Assembly (NCBI RefSeq): GCF_019823065.1
Contig: NZ_CP081966.1
Span: forward strand, 1,953,501 to 2,017,500
Source: Pseudomonas mosselii
Lineage (GTDB): Bacteria > Pseudomonadota > Gammaproteobacteria > Pseudomonadales > Pseudomonadaceae
Direction of reading: 5' to 3'
Length of the DNA stretch: 64,000 bases
A program made the position numbers and the translations under genes. The notes beneath the pieces are model-generated. The model made no database searches. It had not been told where the DNA came from and saw only the letters and a program-made list of their open reading frames with translations. Positions 8,608 to 17,691 of this stretch are shown one piece after another; positions within the stretch are counted from its first letter, which is position 1, and the number at the start of each line of letters is the position of its first letter.

Positions 8608-9861
8608 TCAGACGGCCAGCAGCAACAGTGCCGCCAGCAGTGCCGGGAGCATTACCAGCACGCCCAGACGCAAGAAACTCAATGCGCCGACATGCTCGCC
8701 CTCGCGGCGGATCGCCACCAGCCACAGCAGCGTGGCCAGGGAGCCGGTGATCGACAGGTTCGGTCCCAGGTCGACGCCGATAAGCAAGGCGGCGGTGGTC
8801 TGCCGGGGCAGTTCGACGAGGTGGCCGATGGAACCGGCGATCAGGCCGGTGGGCAGATTGTTCATCAGGTTGCTGGCCACGGCCGCAGTCACCCCCGCCG
8901 TCCAGCTTGCCGTGCCTGCCGACTGTTGCGCCAGGGCGGCCAACGATTGGGCAAGACGGTCGATCACGCCGGTGTGGGCCACGGCTTCCACCAGCACGAA
9001 CAGTCCTGCGACCAAGGGCAGGACCCCCCAGGCCACGTGGCGCAGCAACGGCGCCGGGTTGCGCCGCTGACGCAGGTGGATCAACCCGGTGGTGGCCATG
9101 CCTGCGCAAAATGTCGGCAGCCCTAGCGGCATGTCCAGTGCCGATACCGTCAACAGCAGGGTGCCGGTGAACATCAGGCCCAGCGCGCAAAGCCGGGCGC
9201 CGGCCGACAAGGGGCGCATCTCGATGGCCACGGCCAGCGGCTGACGGATGCGCTCGCGCTGGGTCAGGCGCAGCACCAGGTAGGTCATGGCGATGGCGCC
9301 CAGCGAGGGCAGGGTGAACTGGCGCAGCCATTCCAGCAGCGGCGGCATCTGGCTGCCGAAGACTACCAGGTTGGCCGGGTTGGAGATGGGCAGCACGAAG
9401 CTGGCGGCATTGGCGATGAAGGCGCAGATGAACAAGTAGGGCAGCGGCTCGGCCTTGGCCGCCTTGCACGCCGCATACACGGCCGGTGTCAGCACCACAG
9501 CGGTGGCGTCATTGGACAGGAACACGGTGACCAGTGTACCGACCAGGAATACCAGGTCGAACAGGCGTTGGCCCGAGCCCCTGGCATGCTGCACCGCGTA
9601 CCTGGCCAGCCAGTCGAACAAGCCTTCCTGGCGAGCCAGCTCGGCCAGCACCATCATGCCGGTCAGGAACAGGTAGACATCGCCTCCTTCGGCGATTGCC
9701 GCCAAGGCCAGGCGCCATGGGATCAGGCCGCAAGCCGTCAGTCCTAAGGCGGCGCCCATCGCCCAGACATATTCAGGCATGCGTCCCGGCCGAAGGATGA
9801 CCAGGGCGGTGGCCGCGGCCGCAACCGACCAGATGATCAGGGATGACTCAGCGACAGGCAT
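8608..9861 (-). CDS. ArsB/NhaD-type anion permease
   Basis: Inner-membrane transporter of the ion transporter superfamily, 417 residues with about 11-12 hydrophobic segments. The motif FLSNDATAVVLTPAVYA and the second-half copy VASNLMNNLPTGLIAG are the paired re-entrant signatures of ArsB/SLC13-like carriers. The start MPVAES lies 8 bases after the stop of the upstream MFS gene, so the two are co-transcribed. The substrate cannot be read from sequence; there is no arsR, arsC or arsH nearby, so arsenite export is not supported. It is convergent with the amidohydrolase gene, 9 bases apart. Confidence 0.8.
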   Translation of the reverse strand: MPVAESSLIIWSVAAAATALVILRPGRMPEYVWAMGAALGLTACGLIPWRLALAAIAEGGDVYLFLTGMMVLAELARQEGLFDWLARYAVQHARGSGQRLFDLVFLVGTLVTVFLSNDATAVVLTPAVYAACKAAKAEPLPYLFICAFIANAASFVLPISNPANLVVFGSQMPPLLEWLRQFTLPSLGAIAMTYLVLRLTQRERIRQPLAVAIEMRPLSAGARLCALGLMFTGTLLLTVSALDMPLGLPTFCAGMATTGLIHLRQRRNPAPLLRHVAWGVLPLVAGLFVLVEAVAHTGVIDRLAQSLAALAQQSAGTASWTAGVTAAVASNLMNNLPTGLIAGSIGHLVELPRQTTAALLIGVDLGPNLSITGSLATLLWLVAIRREGEHVGALSFLRLGVLVMLPALLAALLLLAV

Positions 9862-9869
9862 GCGAGGAC

Positions 9870-11123
9870 TCAGTTTCCGGAAGGGGAGTGAAGGGGAGGG
9901 GCTTGCTCGGCGTTGGCATCGCTGGCCGGTCGGCGGGTCTCCGGCATGGCCAGCCAAAGCAGAAGCAACGCTGCAGTCGCGATGCCCGCCAATGTCAGGA
10001 ATGCCGCGTCGTAGCCTGCGGACTGTACCACCAGCCCCGCGACACCGGGACTTAGCGCCGCGCCCAGGCCGAAGGCCGTGGACAATGCGCCAAGGCTGAC
10101 ATTGAAGCGCCCGCTGCCTTGGGTGAGGTCCTTGACCACTACCGGGAACAATGCGCCGAACAGTCCGGCGCCTATGCCATCGAGCAATTGCACGGCCACC
10201 AGCCAGAACGGATCGTCCGACATCACGTACAGCACGCCACGCAGCGGCAGGATCAGAAAGCCGGCGAGCAACAGCGGCTTGCGTCCCCAGCGGTCGGCCC
10301 TGGCGCCGGCCAGCAGCGCCATGGGCACCATCACCAGCTGCGCCGCGACGATGCACGCCGAGGTCAGCGGCGTGGCCAACTGCAGGTTGGCCTGAGCCAG
10401 TTTCTGGCCCACCAGCGGAAGCATTGCCGCGTTGGCCAGATGGAACAACGCGCAGCACACGGCGAACAGCAGCAAGGGGCGATTGTGCAACAGTACGGCA
10501 AGGCCGGCGGGGTGGGCGTGCTGGCCCGGCGGCCGCGGGTCAAGGCCGCGCGCGAGGTCATGGTCGATGGCTGTCGCCGGCACTCGGCTGATGGCGATCA
10601 GGCTGGCCACAGTCATCGCCGCCATCAGGTAGAACACCGCCACCGGTCCGAACAGGTAGGCCAGCCCGCCGGCGAGCACCGCCGAGCAGGCATTGCCGGC
10701 ATGGTTGAAGGTTTCGTTGCGGCCCATGCGCCGGGTGAATGCCCGCGGCCCGGTCAGGCCCAGTGAAATGGCAGCGATGGCCGGCGCGAACACGGAACCG
10801 GCGAGCGCGCTGATGGCTTGGGTCAACGTCACCAGCGCGACGCTGGTGACCCACGGCAGCACCAGGCAACTGCCGGTCACCAGCAGCGCGGCGATGGCCA
10901 TCACGGCGCGCTTGGCCGTGGTCCTGTCGATCAGCGCGCCAGCTGGCGTCTGGGTCAGCAATGCCGTGACGCTGGCCAAGGTCATGACCAGGCCGATACT
11001 GCCGGGCTCCCAATGGTGCACCGCCAGCAGGTAGATCGCCAGGTAGGGCCCAAGCCCATCACGGACATCGGCCAGGAAAAAATTCAACCCATCGAGCGAA
11101 CGTTCATGAGCAGGCGAGGCCAA
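9870..11123 (-). CDS. MFS transporter
   Basis: Major facilitator of 417 residues with about 12 membrane segments. The N-terminal half begins FFLADVRDGLGPYLAIYL, and the loop motifs GALIDRTTAKRAVM and GARADRWGRKPLLLAG are the conserved MFS loop 2-3 and 8-9 sequences. It resembles drug- or metabolite-efflux carriers, but the substrate is unknown. First gene of a two-gene operon with the ArsB/NhaD-type permease. Confidence 0.86.
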   Translation of the reverse strand: MASPAHERSLDGLNFFLADVRDGLGPYLAIYLLAVHHWEPGSIGLVMTLASVTALLTQTPAGALIDRTTAKRAVMAIAALLVTGSCLVLPWVTSVALVTLTQAISALAGSVFAPAIAAISLGLTGPRAFTRRMGRNETFNHAGNACSAVLAGGLAYLFGPVAVFYLMAAMTVASLIAISRVPATAIDHDLARGLDPRPPGQHAHPAGLAVLLHNRPLLLFAVCCALFHLANAAMLPLVGQKLAQANLQLATPLTSACIVAAQLVMVPMALLAGARADRWGRKPLLLAGFLILPLRGVLYVMSDDPFWLVAVQLLDGIGAGLFGALFPVVVKDLTQGSGRFNVSLGALSTAFGLGAALSPGVAGLVVQSAGYDAAFLTLAGIATAALLLLWLAMPETRRPASDANAEQAPPLHSPSGN

Positions 11124-11256
11124 GGAAAACTCCGCAGGGACAAGTGAACAGAGCGCCCTGGATTTTCAAGGGCGGTCAATAGCCGCATACGTTAGCACTC
11201 CGCGGCGCAGGTGCTGATGAACTTTGCGCGGATCCGGCATGCCACCGGCCCAGGGG

Positions 11257-12150
11257 TCAGCGATTGGGCCATTGCTGCAACAGGATCGATACGAACTTTT
11301 CGGCCGCCGGCGACAGCGACGCACCGCGACGAAACACCAAGCCCAGCGTGCGGCTGACCTGCGGCTCGCCCAGCGGCACGCTGACCAACGTCGGATGGTC
11401 GGCGCTGGGCATGGCCAGGCTAGGCATGGCCGAGACCCCCAGCCCGGCCTCGACCATGCCCAGCGAGGTCGACAGGTGCTGGACCTCGTAGAACCATTGA
11501 GGACGAAGGTTCAGACCGGCCAGCGCATGATCGAGCAACATGCGGTTGCCGCTCAGGCGACCGACTCCGATCAAGCGGTAGTCGGCCAGTTCGGCCCAGG
11601 TCACCGACTCGCGCTTGGCCAACGGGTGGTCCCGGCGGCAAGCGAGCACAAAATGCTCCTGTACCAGCGAGACGAACTCGATGTCCGGATGCTGGCCACT
11701 CATCATGTTGATGCCAAAATCGGCCTCTGCGCGCAGTACGGCTTCCAGCCCATCGTTGGCACTGAGGTCCAGCAGGCGGATGCGGATCTTCGGGTACTGC
11801 GCGTTGTAGTCGCGGATCACCGAGGGCAGAAAGTAGAACGCTGCCGTGGGAATGCAAGCGAGGGTGACCTGCCCCGTCTGGCGCTCGGCCAGTTCACGGA
11901 TGCTCAGGATCGAATCCTCGAAATCATCCAGCAGGCGCCTGGCTTTGGGCAGGAAATCCCGACCCACGCTCGTCAGGCTGACCCGGCGCGTAGTGCGTTC
12001 GAGTAACGAAGTACCGAGCCCTTCCTCGAGCTTCTTGATTCGTCGGCTCAGGGCGGGTTGGGACAAGTGCAGCGCTTCTGCAGCTTCGTGAAAGCTGCCA
12101 AGTTCGGCGATTTTCACGAAAGATCTTATATCTTGCAGTTCATATTCCAT
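11257..12150 (-). CDS. LysR-type regulator of the adjacent organic-acid cluster
   Basis: 297-residue LysR-type regulator. The HTH is MEYELQDIRSFVKIAELGSF with AAEALHLSQPALSRRIKKLE, followed by a standard effector domain (FGINMMSGQHPDIEFV). It is divergent from the isomerase-transporter-porin cluster, and a 26-base dyad lies in the shared promoter region. It is therefore the likely activator of that cluster, with a tricarboxylate or related acid as the probable inducer (inference). Confidence 0.87.
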   Translation of the reverse strand: MEYELQDIRSFVKIAELGSFHEAAEALHLSQPALSRRIKKLEEGLGTSLLERTTRRVSLTSVGRDFLPKARRLLDDFEDSILSIRELAERQTGQVTLACIPTAAFYFLPSVIRDYNAQYPKIRIRLLDLSANDGLEAVLRAEADFGINMMSGQHPDIEFVSLVQEHFVLACRRDHPLAKRESVTWAELADYRLIGVGRLSGNRMLLDHALAGLNLRPQWFYEVQHLSTSLGMVEAGLGVSAMPSLAMPSADHPTLVSVPLGEPQVSRTLGLVFRRGASLSPAAEKFVSILLQQWPNR

Positions 12151-12175
12151 CAGGCATCGCTCAGTGGGCCGTTCG

Positions 12176-12201
12176 ATTATTGATGCTTGTATCGCAATAA
12201 T
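12176..12201. promoter_or_regulatory. LysR-type operator palindrome
   Basis: Perfect inverted repeat ATTATTG (12176-12182) and CAATAAT (12195-12201) separated by 12 bases, 26 bases upstream of the regulator start on the minus strand. Half-site length and spacing fit a LysR recognition site. It probably governs both the regulator and the divergent cluster. Confidence 0.65.
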
Positions 12202-12296
12202 GACTACGATATTTGCATTGGATTGATTTATCCATCCCTGTCACTCTTTTGCTCACAACATCAATGATGTCCATTGATCAACAAGAGTGCGAAATC

Positions 12297-13376
12297 ATGC
12301 AACGAATTCCTTGCGTACTCATGCGCGGCGGTACCTCCAAAGGGCCGTTCTTCCACGCCTGGGACCTGCCTGCAAACGTGGTCGAGCGCGACGAGTTGCT
12401 GATCAACCTGATGGGCTCCGGACACGAGCTGGAAATCGACGGCATCGGTGGCGGCAGCCCGCAGACCAGCAAAGTGGCGATCATCAGCCCGTCGTTGCAC
12501 GCCGATGCCGATGTCGACTACCTGTTCGTCCAGGTGATGGTCGCCCAGCGGCGCGTCGACACCGCGCCCAACTGCGGCAACATGCTGTGCGCCGTGGGGC
12601 CGTTCGCCATCGAGCAAGGGCTGGTCAAGGCCAACGACGGCAAGACCCTGGTACGCATCCGCAACCTCAATACCGGAACCTTCGTCGATTCACTGGTGCA
12701 AACGCCTGGCGGCATCGTGCGCTACGAAGGGCGCACGGCGATCGACGGCGTCCCTGGCACGGCGGCCCCGGTGCACCTGACGTTCCTCGATGCAGTGGGC
12801 AGCAAGACCGGCAAGCTGTTCCCTACGGGCAAACCTCAGGATGTGATCGACGGCGTGCCGGTCACCTGCATCGACATGGCGATGCCCATGATGATCGTCG
12901 ACGCCCGGCAACTGGGCGTGACCGGCTCGGAGACCCCGGCCGAGCTGGATGCCGACAATGCCTTGCTGCAGCGCCTGGAAGCCTTGCGCCTGAAGGCTGG
13001 CAAGGCCATGGGCCTGGGTGATGTCAGCGGCATGGTGATCCCCAAGCCGGTGCTGGTCGCGCCACCTCGGCATGACGGTACGGTGCAGGTGCGCTATTTC
13101 ATGCCGCACAATTGCCACCGGGCCCTGGCGATCACCGGCGCCGTCGGATTGGCCACGGCTTGCGTCAGCGCCGGTACGGTGGTCGGCGACCTGCTCGGCG
13201 AGGGGGCACAACACTTGGAGCAGGTGCGCATCGAACATCCCAGTGGTGGCATCGACGTGGCGCTGTCGCGTAGCGGCGTCGATGGCAAGACCCTGCAGGC
13301 ATCGGTGGTGCGTACCGCCCGTCGGCTCTTCTCAGGGTTCGTTTATGCCCCGTCCTCGCGCAGGCTGGCGGGATAG
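12297..13376 (+). CDS. PrpF/GalD-family isomerase (aconitate- or oxalomesaconate-type tautomerase)
   Basis: Diaminopimelate-epimerase-fold protein of 359 residues. The start at 12297 is chosen because RIPCVLMRGGTSKGPFF is the family N-terminus; the ATG-less extension to 12213 adds nothing recognisable. The GGGSPQTSKVAII loop and APNCGNMLCAVGPFAIE, with its catalytic cysteine, match PrpF (methylaconitate isomerase) and GalD (4-oxalomesaconate tautomerase). No gallate genes are beside it; instead there are DctA, CitMHS and OprD genes. Isomerisation of an unsaturated tricarboxylic acid such as an aconitate is the better inference. Confidence 0.8.
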   Translation: MQRIPCVLMRGGTSKGPFFHAWDLPANVVERDELLINLMGSGHELEIDGIGGGSPQTSKVAIISPSLHADADVDYLFVQVMVAQRRVDTAPNCGNMLCAVGPFAIEQGLVKANDGKTLVRIRNLNTGTFVDSLVQTPGGIVRYEGRTAIDGVPGTAAPVHLTFLDAVGSKTGKLFPTGKPQDVIDGVPVTCIDMAMPMMIVDARQLGVTGSETPAELDADNALLQRLEALRLKAGKAMGLGDVSGMVIPKPVLVAPPRHDGTVQVRYFMPHNCHRALAITGAVGLATACVSAGTVVGDLLGEGAQHLEQVRIEHPSGGIDVALSRSGVDGKTLQASVVRTARRLFSGFVYAPSSRRLAG

Positions 13377-13452
13377 ACCCAGGCCGCCGCCACCATCAGC
13401 GCGGCTTCAGCAACAAGCGCATCCGCACAATTTCAACAATGGGTGATGCCTC

Positions 13453-14766
13453 ATGAAACTTGCCAGATCCCTGTATTTCCAGATCCTCTGCGCCGTCCTG
13501 CTGGGCGTGGTGGTCGGCCACTTCTGGGCGCAACAGGCCGTTGCCCTCAAACCCCTGGGCGACGCCTTCATCAAGTTGATCAAGATGATGATCGCGCCAG
13601 TGGTGTTCTGCACCATCGTCACCGGCATTGCCGGCATGACCGACAAGCGCTCCCTGGGGCGCCTGATGAGCAAGACCTTGCTGCTGTTCCTGCTGCTGAC
13701 CGTGATCAGCCTGGTGATCGGCCTGGCGGCGGTGTACCTGTTCCGGCCCGGCGCCGGCATGAACATCGATCCTGCCACCCTGAGTACAGAAGGCCTGGGC
13801 CAGTACGCCGCCTCGGCAGCGAAACTGGGCGTGGTCGACTTCTTCATGCACATCATTCCGGAGACATTCATCGGTGCCTTCAACAAGGGTGAGGTGCTGC
13901 CGGTGCTGTTCATCGCCGTACTCAGCGGCTTCGCCCTGTCGTCCATGGGTGAGAAGGGCCGGCCCGTCCTTGCGGTGCTGGAGTCGGTCTCGATCATGGT
14001 GTTCCGTATCTTCGGCTACCTGATGCGTTTCGCCCCGGTCGGTGCGTTCGGTGCGCTGGCCTTCACCGTCGGGCAATACGGCGTTACCTCCCTCGGCGCC
14101 CTGGCCAAGCTGGTGGGCACGCTGTACATCGCTTGCGCCTTCTTCGTCCTGGTTGTGCTGGGCGGCATCTGTCGCGCCCATGGCTTCAGCCTGTGGAAGC
14201 TGCTGCGCTATTTCCGCGAAGAGTTTCTGGTGGTGCTGGGTACCTCGTCCACCGAACCGGTGCTGCCGCGCATGCTCGAAAAGCTCGAGCGGCTCGGTTG
14301 TCGCAAAGGCGTGGTAGGGCTGGTGCTGCCAACCGGGTATTCCTTCAACCTCGATGGCACCGCCATCTACCTGTCGCTGGCGGCCGTGTTCATCGCGCAG
14401 GCCTGCAACATCGACCTGACCCTCGGGCAGACGGTGACCATGCTGGCAATCATGCTGCTGTCGTCCAAGGGGGCCGCCGGCGTGACCGGCAGCGGCTTCG
14501 TGGCGTTGGCCTCGACCCTCACGGTCATCCACGACATACCGCTGGCCGGGCTTGCCTTGTTGATCGGTATCGATCGCTTCATGTCCGAGGCGCGGGCCCT
14601 GACCAGCCTGGCCAGCAACGCCGTGGCCACCGTGGTCATCTCGCTGTCGGAGCATGCCTGCGATCGCGAAACCTTGCTGCGCCGCCTCGACGGCGCGCCA
14701 TCGGCGGCCGACGAAGCCGTCGACGCTCACCCCGAGTGGTCCGCGCAGCCTCCCCGGCACGGCTGA
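13453..14766 (+). CDS. Dicarboxylate:cation symporter, DctA family
   Basis: Sodium/proton-coupled carrier (DAACS family) of 437 residues for C4-dicarboxylates or related acids. Family motifs are IKLIKMMIAPVVFCTIVTG, the serine-rich re-entrant loop LGTSSTEPVLPRML, and LPTGYSFNLDGTAIYLSLA, which forms the substrate and cation site. The length matches DctA. Second gene of the cluster, 76 bases after the isomerase gene. The aspartate/glutamate GltP branch is the alternative, but the surrounding genes favour organic acids. Confidence 0.88.
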   Translation: MKLARSLYFQILCAVLLGVVVGHFWAQQAVALKPLGDAFIKLIKMMIAPVVFCTIVTGIAGMTDKRSLGRLMSKTLLLFLLLTVISLVIGLAAVYLFRPGAGMNIDPATLSTEGLGQYAASAAKLGVVDFFMHIIPETFIGAFNKGEVLPVLFIAVLSGFALSSMGEKGRPVLAVLESVSIMVFRIFGYLMRFAPVGAFGALAFTVGQYGVTSLGALAKLVGTLYIACAFFVLVVLGGICRAHGFSLWKLLRYFREEFLVVLGTSSTEPVLPRMLEKLERLGCRKGVVGLVLPTGYSFNLDGTAIYLSLAAVFIAQACNIDLTLGQTVTMLAIMLLSSKGAAGVTGSGFVALASTLTVIHDIPLAGLALLIGIDRFMSEARALTSLASNAVATVVISLSEHACDRETLLRRLDGAPSAADEAVDAHPEWSAQPPRHG

Positions 14767-14890
14767 CCAACCGGTTATCGCTCCCATGTTGCAGTAGACT
14801 TCCCCCCAGCATCCCTGCGATGCCGGGTGGGGCAGGGGGCCGCCTGCGCGTCGGGCGGCCAAACACAGAATAAAAACAAGAGAAAAAACC

Positions 14891-16195
14891 ATGCTCGCAC
14901 TCCTGGGCCTGATCATGGTGGTGACGTTCACCTACCTGATCATGAGCAAACGCCTGTCGCCGATCGTCGCGCTCACAGTGGTACCCATCGTTTTTGCCGT
15001 GATTGGCGGTTTCGCTCCCGAGCTCGGCAAGATGATGCTCGATGGCCTGAAGATGGTGGCACCCTCGGCGGCGTTGCTGCTGTTCGCCATCCTGTTCTTC
15101 GGCCTGATGATCGATGCCGGCCTGTTCGACCCTTTGATCCGCAAGATTCTCAAGCGGGTGAACGGCGATCCGATCAAGATCGCCATAGGCACCGCGCTGC
15201 TGTCGTTGCTGGTTGCCCTCGACGGCGACGGCACCACCACCTACATGATCACCTGCGCGGCGATGCTGCCGCTGTACAAACGCATCGGCATGAACCCGAT
15301 GATTTTGGCCACGGTGTCGATGCTATCGCTGAGCATCATGAGCGGCATGAGCCCCTGGGGCGGGCCTGCCACCCGCGCGATCGCCGCCCTTGGCCTGGAT
15401 GCGACCGAATACTTCATCCCGATGCTGCCCACCGTGATCGGCGGCGCGGTCTGGGTGGTGTTCACCGCCTATCTGTTGGGGCGCGCCGAGCGTCGGCGCA
15501 TCGGCAATGTCACCCTGGCGTCAGGGGGCGGCAATTGCTACATCAAGGAGATCCTCGGCGACAACCCACACAAGCGTCCGCGCCTGGCCTATGTGAACCT
15601 GATGCTGGTGATCGCCGTGATGACCGCGCTGGTGATGGGCGTGATGCATTCCGCGCTGCTGTTCATGATCGGTTTCGTCGCCGCGTTGATGATCAACTAT
15701 CCGCAACTGGAGCTGCAGAAGGAGCGCATTCTCGCCCATTCGGGCAATGCCATGACCGTCGTGCTGCTGGTGTTCGCCGCCGGCATATTCGCCGGCATCT
15801 TCTCCGGCACCAAAATGGTCGACGCCCTCGCCCAGACCTTGGTGGACTGGATCCCCGACGCCTGGAGCCACTGGTTCCCGCTGGTGGTGGCGCTGACCAG
15901 CATGCCGCTGACCTTCGTACTGTCCAATGACGCCTACTACTTCGGGGTGGTGCCGATCCTGGCCAACGCGGCCGCGGCCTATGGCATCGACCCGGTGGAA
16001 ATCGCCCGGGCCTCGGTACTGGGGCAGCCGGTGCACCTGATGAGCCCGTTGGTAGCCTCGACCCTGTTGCTGGTGGGGATGGTCGACCGCGATATCGGCG
16101 ACTTCCAGAAAGCCACCGTCAAGTGGGCGGTGCTTACCTCGCTGGTGATCACCGCGCTGGCGCTGCTCACAGGTGCCTTGTCCTTCTTCGTGTGA
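14891..16195 (+). CDS. CitMHS-family citrate/organic-acid transporter
   Basis: Membrane carrier of 434 residues with about 12 hydrophobic segments. The sequence LVALDGDGTTTYMITCAAMLP and the second-half LTFVLSNDAYYFGVVPILA are signatures of the CitM/CitH group, which moves citrate or isocitrate as metal complexes or with protons. A plausible job is uptake of the tricarboxylate on which the upstream isomerase works. The 124-base gap before it contains an imperfect G/C hairpin near 14801-14835 but no clear terminator, so it is probably co-transcribed. Confidence 0.86.
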   Translation: MLALLGLIMVVTFTYLIMSKRLSPIVALTVVPIVFAVIGGFAPELGKMMLDGLKMVAPSAALLLFAILFFGLMIDAGLFDPLIRKILKRVNGDPIKIAIGTALLSLLVALDGDGTTTYMITCAAMLPLYKRIGMNPMILATVSMLSLSIMSGMSPWGGPATRAIAALGLDATEYFIPMLPTVIGGAVWVVFTAYLLGRAERRRIGNVTLASGGGNCYIKEILGDNPHKRPRLAYVNLMLVIAVMTALVMGVMHSALLFMIGFVAALMINYPQLELQKERILAHSGNAMTVVLLVFAAGIFAGIFSGTKMVDALAQTLVDWIPDAWSHWFPLVVALTSMPLTFVLSNDAYYFGVVPILANAAAAYGIDPVEIARASVLGQPVHLMSPLVASTLLLVGMVDRDIGDFQKATVKWAVLTSLVITALALLTGALSFFV

Positions 16196-16201
16196 ATCAC
16201 C

Positions 16202-16219
16202 GGGCGCCGCGCGGCGCCC
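16202..16219 (+). repeat. Perfect G/C palindrome between transporter and porin genes
   Basis: GGGCGCC-GCGC-GGCGCCC forms a very stable 7-bp stem hairpin in the 63-base gap between the CitMHS gene and the porin gene. There is no T-run, so it is not a classical terminator. It may stabilise the upstream mRNA end or set the ratio of porin to transporter. Confidence 0.5.
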
Positions 16220-16258
16220 ACCCACCGCTCATCCAAGAACAACAACAGAGTACCGATC

Positions 16259-17512
16259 ATGTTCCGAAGTGTTTTCCGTGGGGCCACCTGTGGCCTGCTC
16301 TGCGGCTGGTTGCCCGTTGCCGGCGCTGGCGGATTCGTCGACGACGGCAAGCTCAAGCTGCAGCTGCGCAACGTCTATTTCAACGAGAACTTCCGTGACG
16401 AGCAGGGCCTGTCCCCACGCGCGGCGGCCTCGGCCAAGCATGAGCGGACCGAGTGGGCGCAGGGCTTTTTGCTCGACTACCAGTCCGGGTTCACCCAAGG
16501 CACCTTGGGCGTTGGGCTCGATGCCCTGGCCCTGGTGGGCGTGCGGTTGGACTCCGGACGCGGGCGCAGCGGCAGCGGCCTGTTGCCGGTGCACGACGAC
16601 GGTCGGGCCGCGGACGAATTCAGCAGCGCCGGCCTGACCGCCAAGGCGCGCCTGGGCCAGACCGTGATCAAGCACGGCACCTTGCTGCCCAAGACCCCGG
16701 TGCTGGTCTACAACGACGCGCGGTTGTTGCCGCAGACTTACCAGGGCACGCAGCTGACCAGCACCGACATCGATGGGTTGAGCCTCACCGCCGGTCACCT
16801 GGACAAGTTCAAGTTGCGCGACTCCTCGGACAGCACCGGCTTGTACCTGGATGGCTACAGCGGCAACGCGTCCGGTGATTTCTCCTACGTCGGTGCCGAT
16901 TATGCGGTGGGCAAGCCGCTGCGCCTGAGCTACTTCCACGCCCGGCTCGACGGCTTCTATCGCCAGGACTTCGCCGGCCTGGTGCATGACCTGCCGCTGG
17001 CCGGCGGGGTGCTGACCAGCGACCTGCGCTACTTCAGGAGCCGCGACAGCGGTGCCGCCCATGGCGGCGCCATCGACAACGACCTGTACAGCGGGCAACT
17101 GGCGTATGCGCATTCCGGGCATACGGTCGGTGCCGGCTACCAGGTGCTTGATGGCGAGGCCGGGCTGCCCTATATCAGCGGCGCAACGGTGTATTCGTTC
17201 AGCAACGTCGGTATCGGCAAGTTCATCGAGGAGCAGGAAAAAACCTGGATGGCCAGCTATGCCTACAACTTCGCCGCCGCGGGGGTGCCCGGGCTGACCT
17301 TCATGACGCGTTACCTCAGCGGCGCCAACGGTCGCGCCGGGGAGGCGGGTATCAAGGAATGGGAGCGTGACGCCGAGCTGGCCTACGTGGTCCAGGGTGG
17401 CCCGCTCAAAGGCCTGGGGGTGAGGTTGCGCAACTATGTCTATCGTTCCGACTTCGCCCGCGGTCGCGACAGCAACCGTGTGTACCTGACCTACGACATC
17501 GCGCTTTGGTGA
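16259..17512 (+). CDS. OprD-family outer-membrane porin
   Basis: Substrate-specific outer-membrane channel of 417 residues. It has an N-terminal signal peptide (basic MFRSVFR, hydrophobic core, cleavage near VAGAGG). It then shows the OprD pattern: KLKLQLRNVYFNENF, the GFTQGTLGVGLDA loop, NDARLLPQTYQG, and a C-terminal beta strand ending in an aromatic residue (DIALW), as needed for Bam recognition. OprD members of this type take up organic acids. Its position behind two acid transporters makes it the outer-membrane entry for the same substrate. Confidence 0.93.
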   Translation: MFRSVFRGATCGLLCGWLPVAGAGGFVDDGKLKLQLRNVYFNENFRDEQGLSPRAAASAKHERTEWAQGFLLDYQSGFTQGTLGVGLDALALVGVRLDSGRGRSGSGLLPVHDDGRAADEFSSAGLTAKARLGQTVIKHGTLLPKTPVLVYNDARLLPQTYQGTQLTSTDIDGLSLTAGHLDKFKLRDSSDSTGLYLDGYSGNASGDFSYVGADYAVGKPLRLSYFHARLDGFYRQDFAGLVHDLPLAGGVLTSDLRYFRSRDSGAAHGGAIDNDLYSGQLAYAHSGHTVGAGYQVLDGEAGLPYISGATVYSFSNVGIGKFIEEQEKTWMASYAYNFAAAGVPGLTFMTRYLSGANGRAGEAGIKEWERDAELAYVVQGGPLKGLGVRLRNYVYRSDFARGRDSNRVYLTYDIALW

Positions 17513-17691
17513 GTGTCCATCCTGGGTGGCCGGTGCGCGTCCAGGCGGCGGTTGTGGGCATTGATGGCGGGCGTGCGGCGTCCCATCGGCTGGTATCAAC
17601 GCGATCAATGTTGGCAGACGATGACCTGATGTCCCTCTAGATTGCAAAGGCGTGCTGGAAGCCCCGAACAACAATAACGAGGGACCCGACT

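Noticed and set aside
8608..9861. Arsenite efflux operon
   Set aside because: The permease has the ArsB/NhaD fold, but no arsR, arsC or arsH is nearby, so arsenic specificity is unsupported.
8608..10458. 616-codon version of the ArsB/NhaD-type gene
   Set aside because: The first ~200 codons are an out-of-frame reading of the upstream MFS gene; the family start is at 9861.
13396..14931. 511-codon minus-strand frame
   Set aside because: Shadow of the DctA-type symporter gene; no hydrophobic or domain pattern of its own.
12297..17512. Gallate degradation operon
   Set aside because: Although the isomerase resembles GalD, the dioxygenase, hydratase and aldolase genes expected for gallate are absent.
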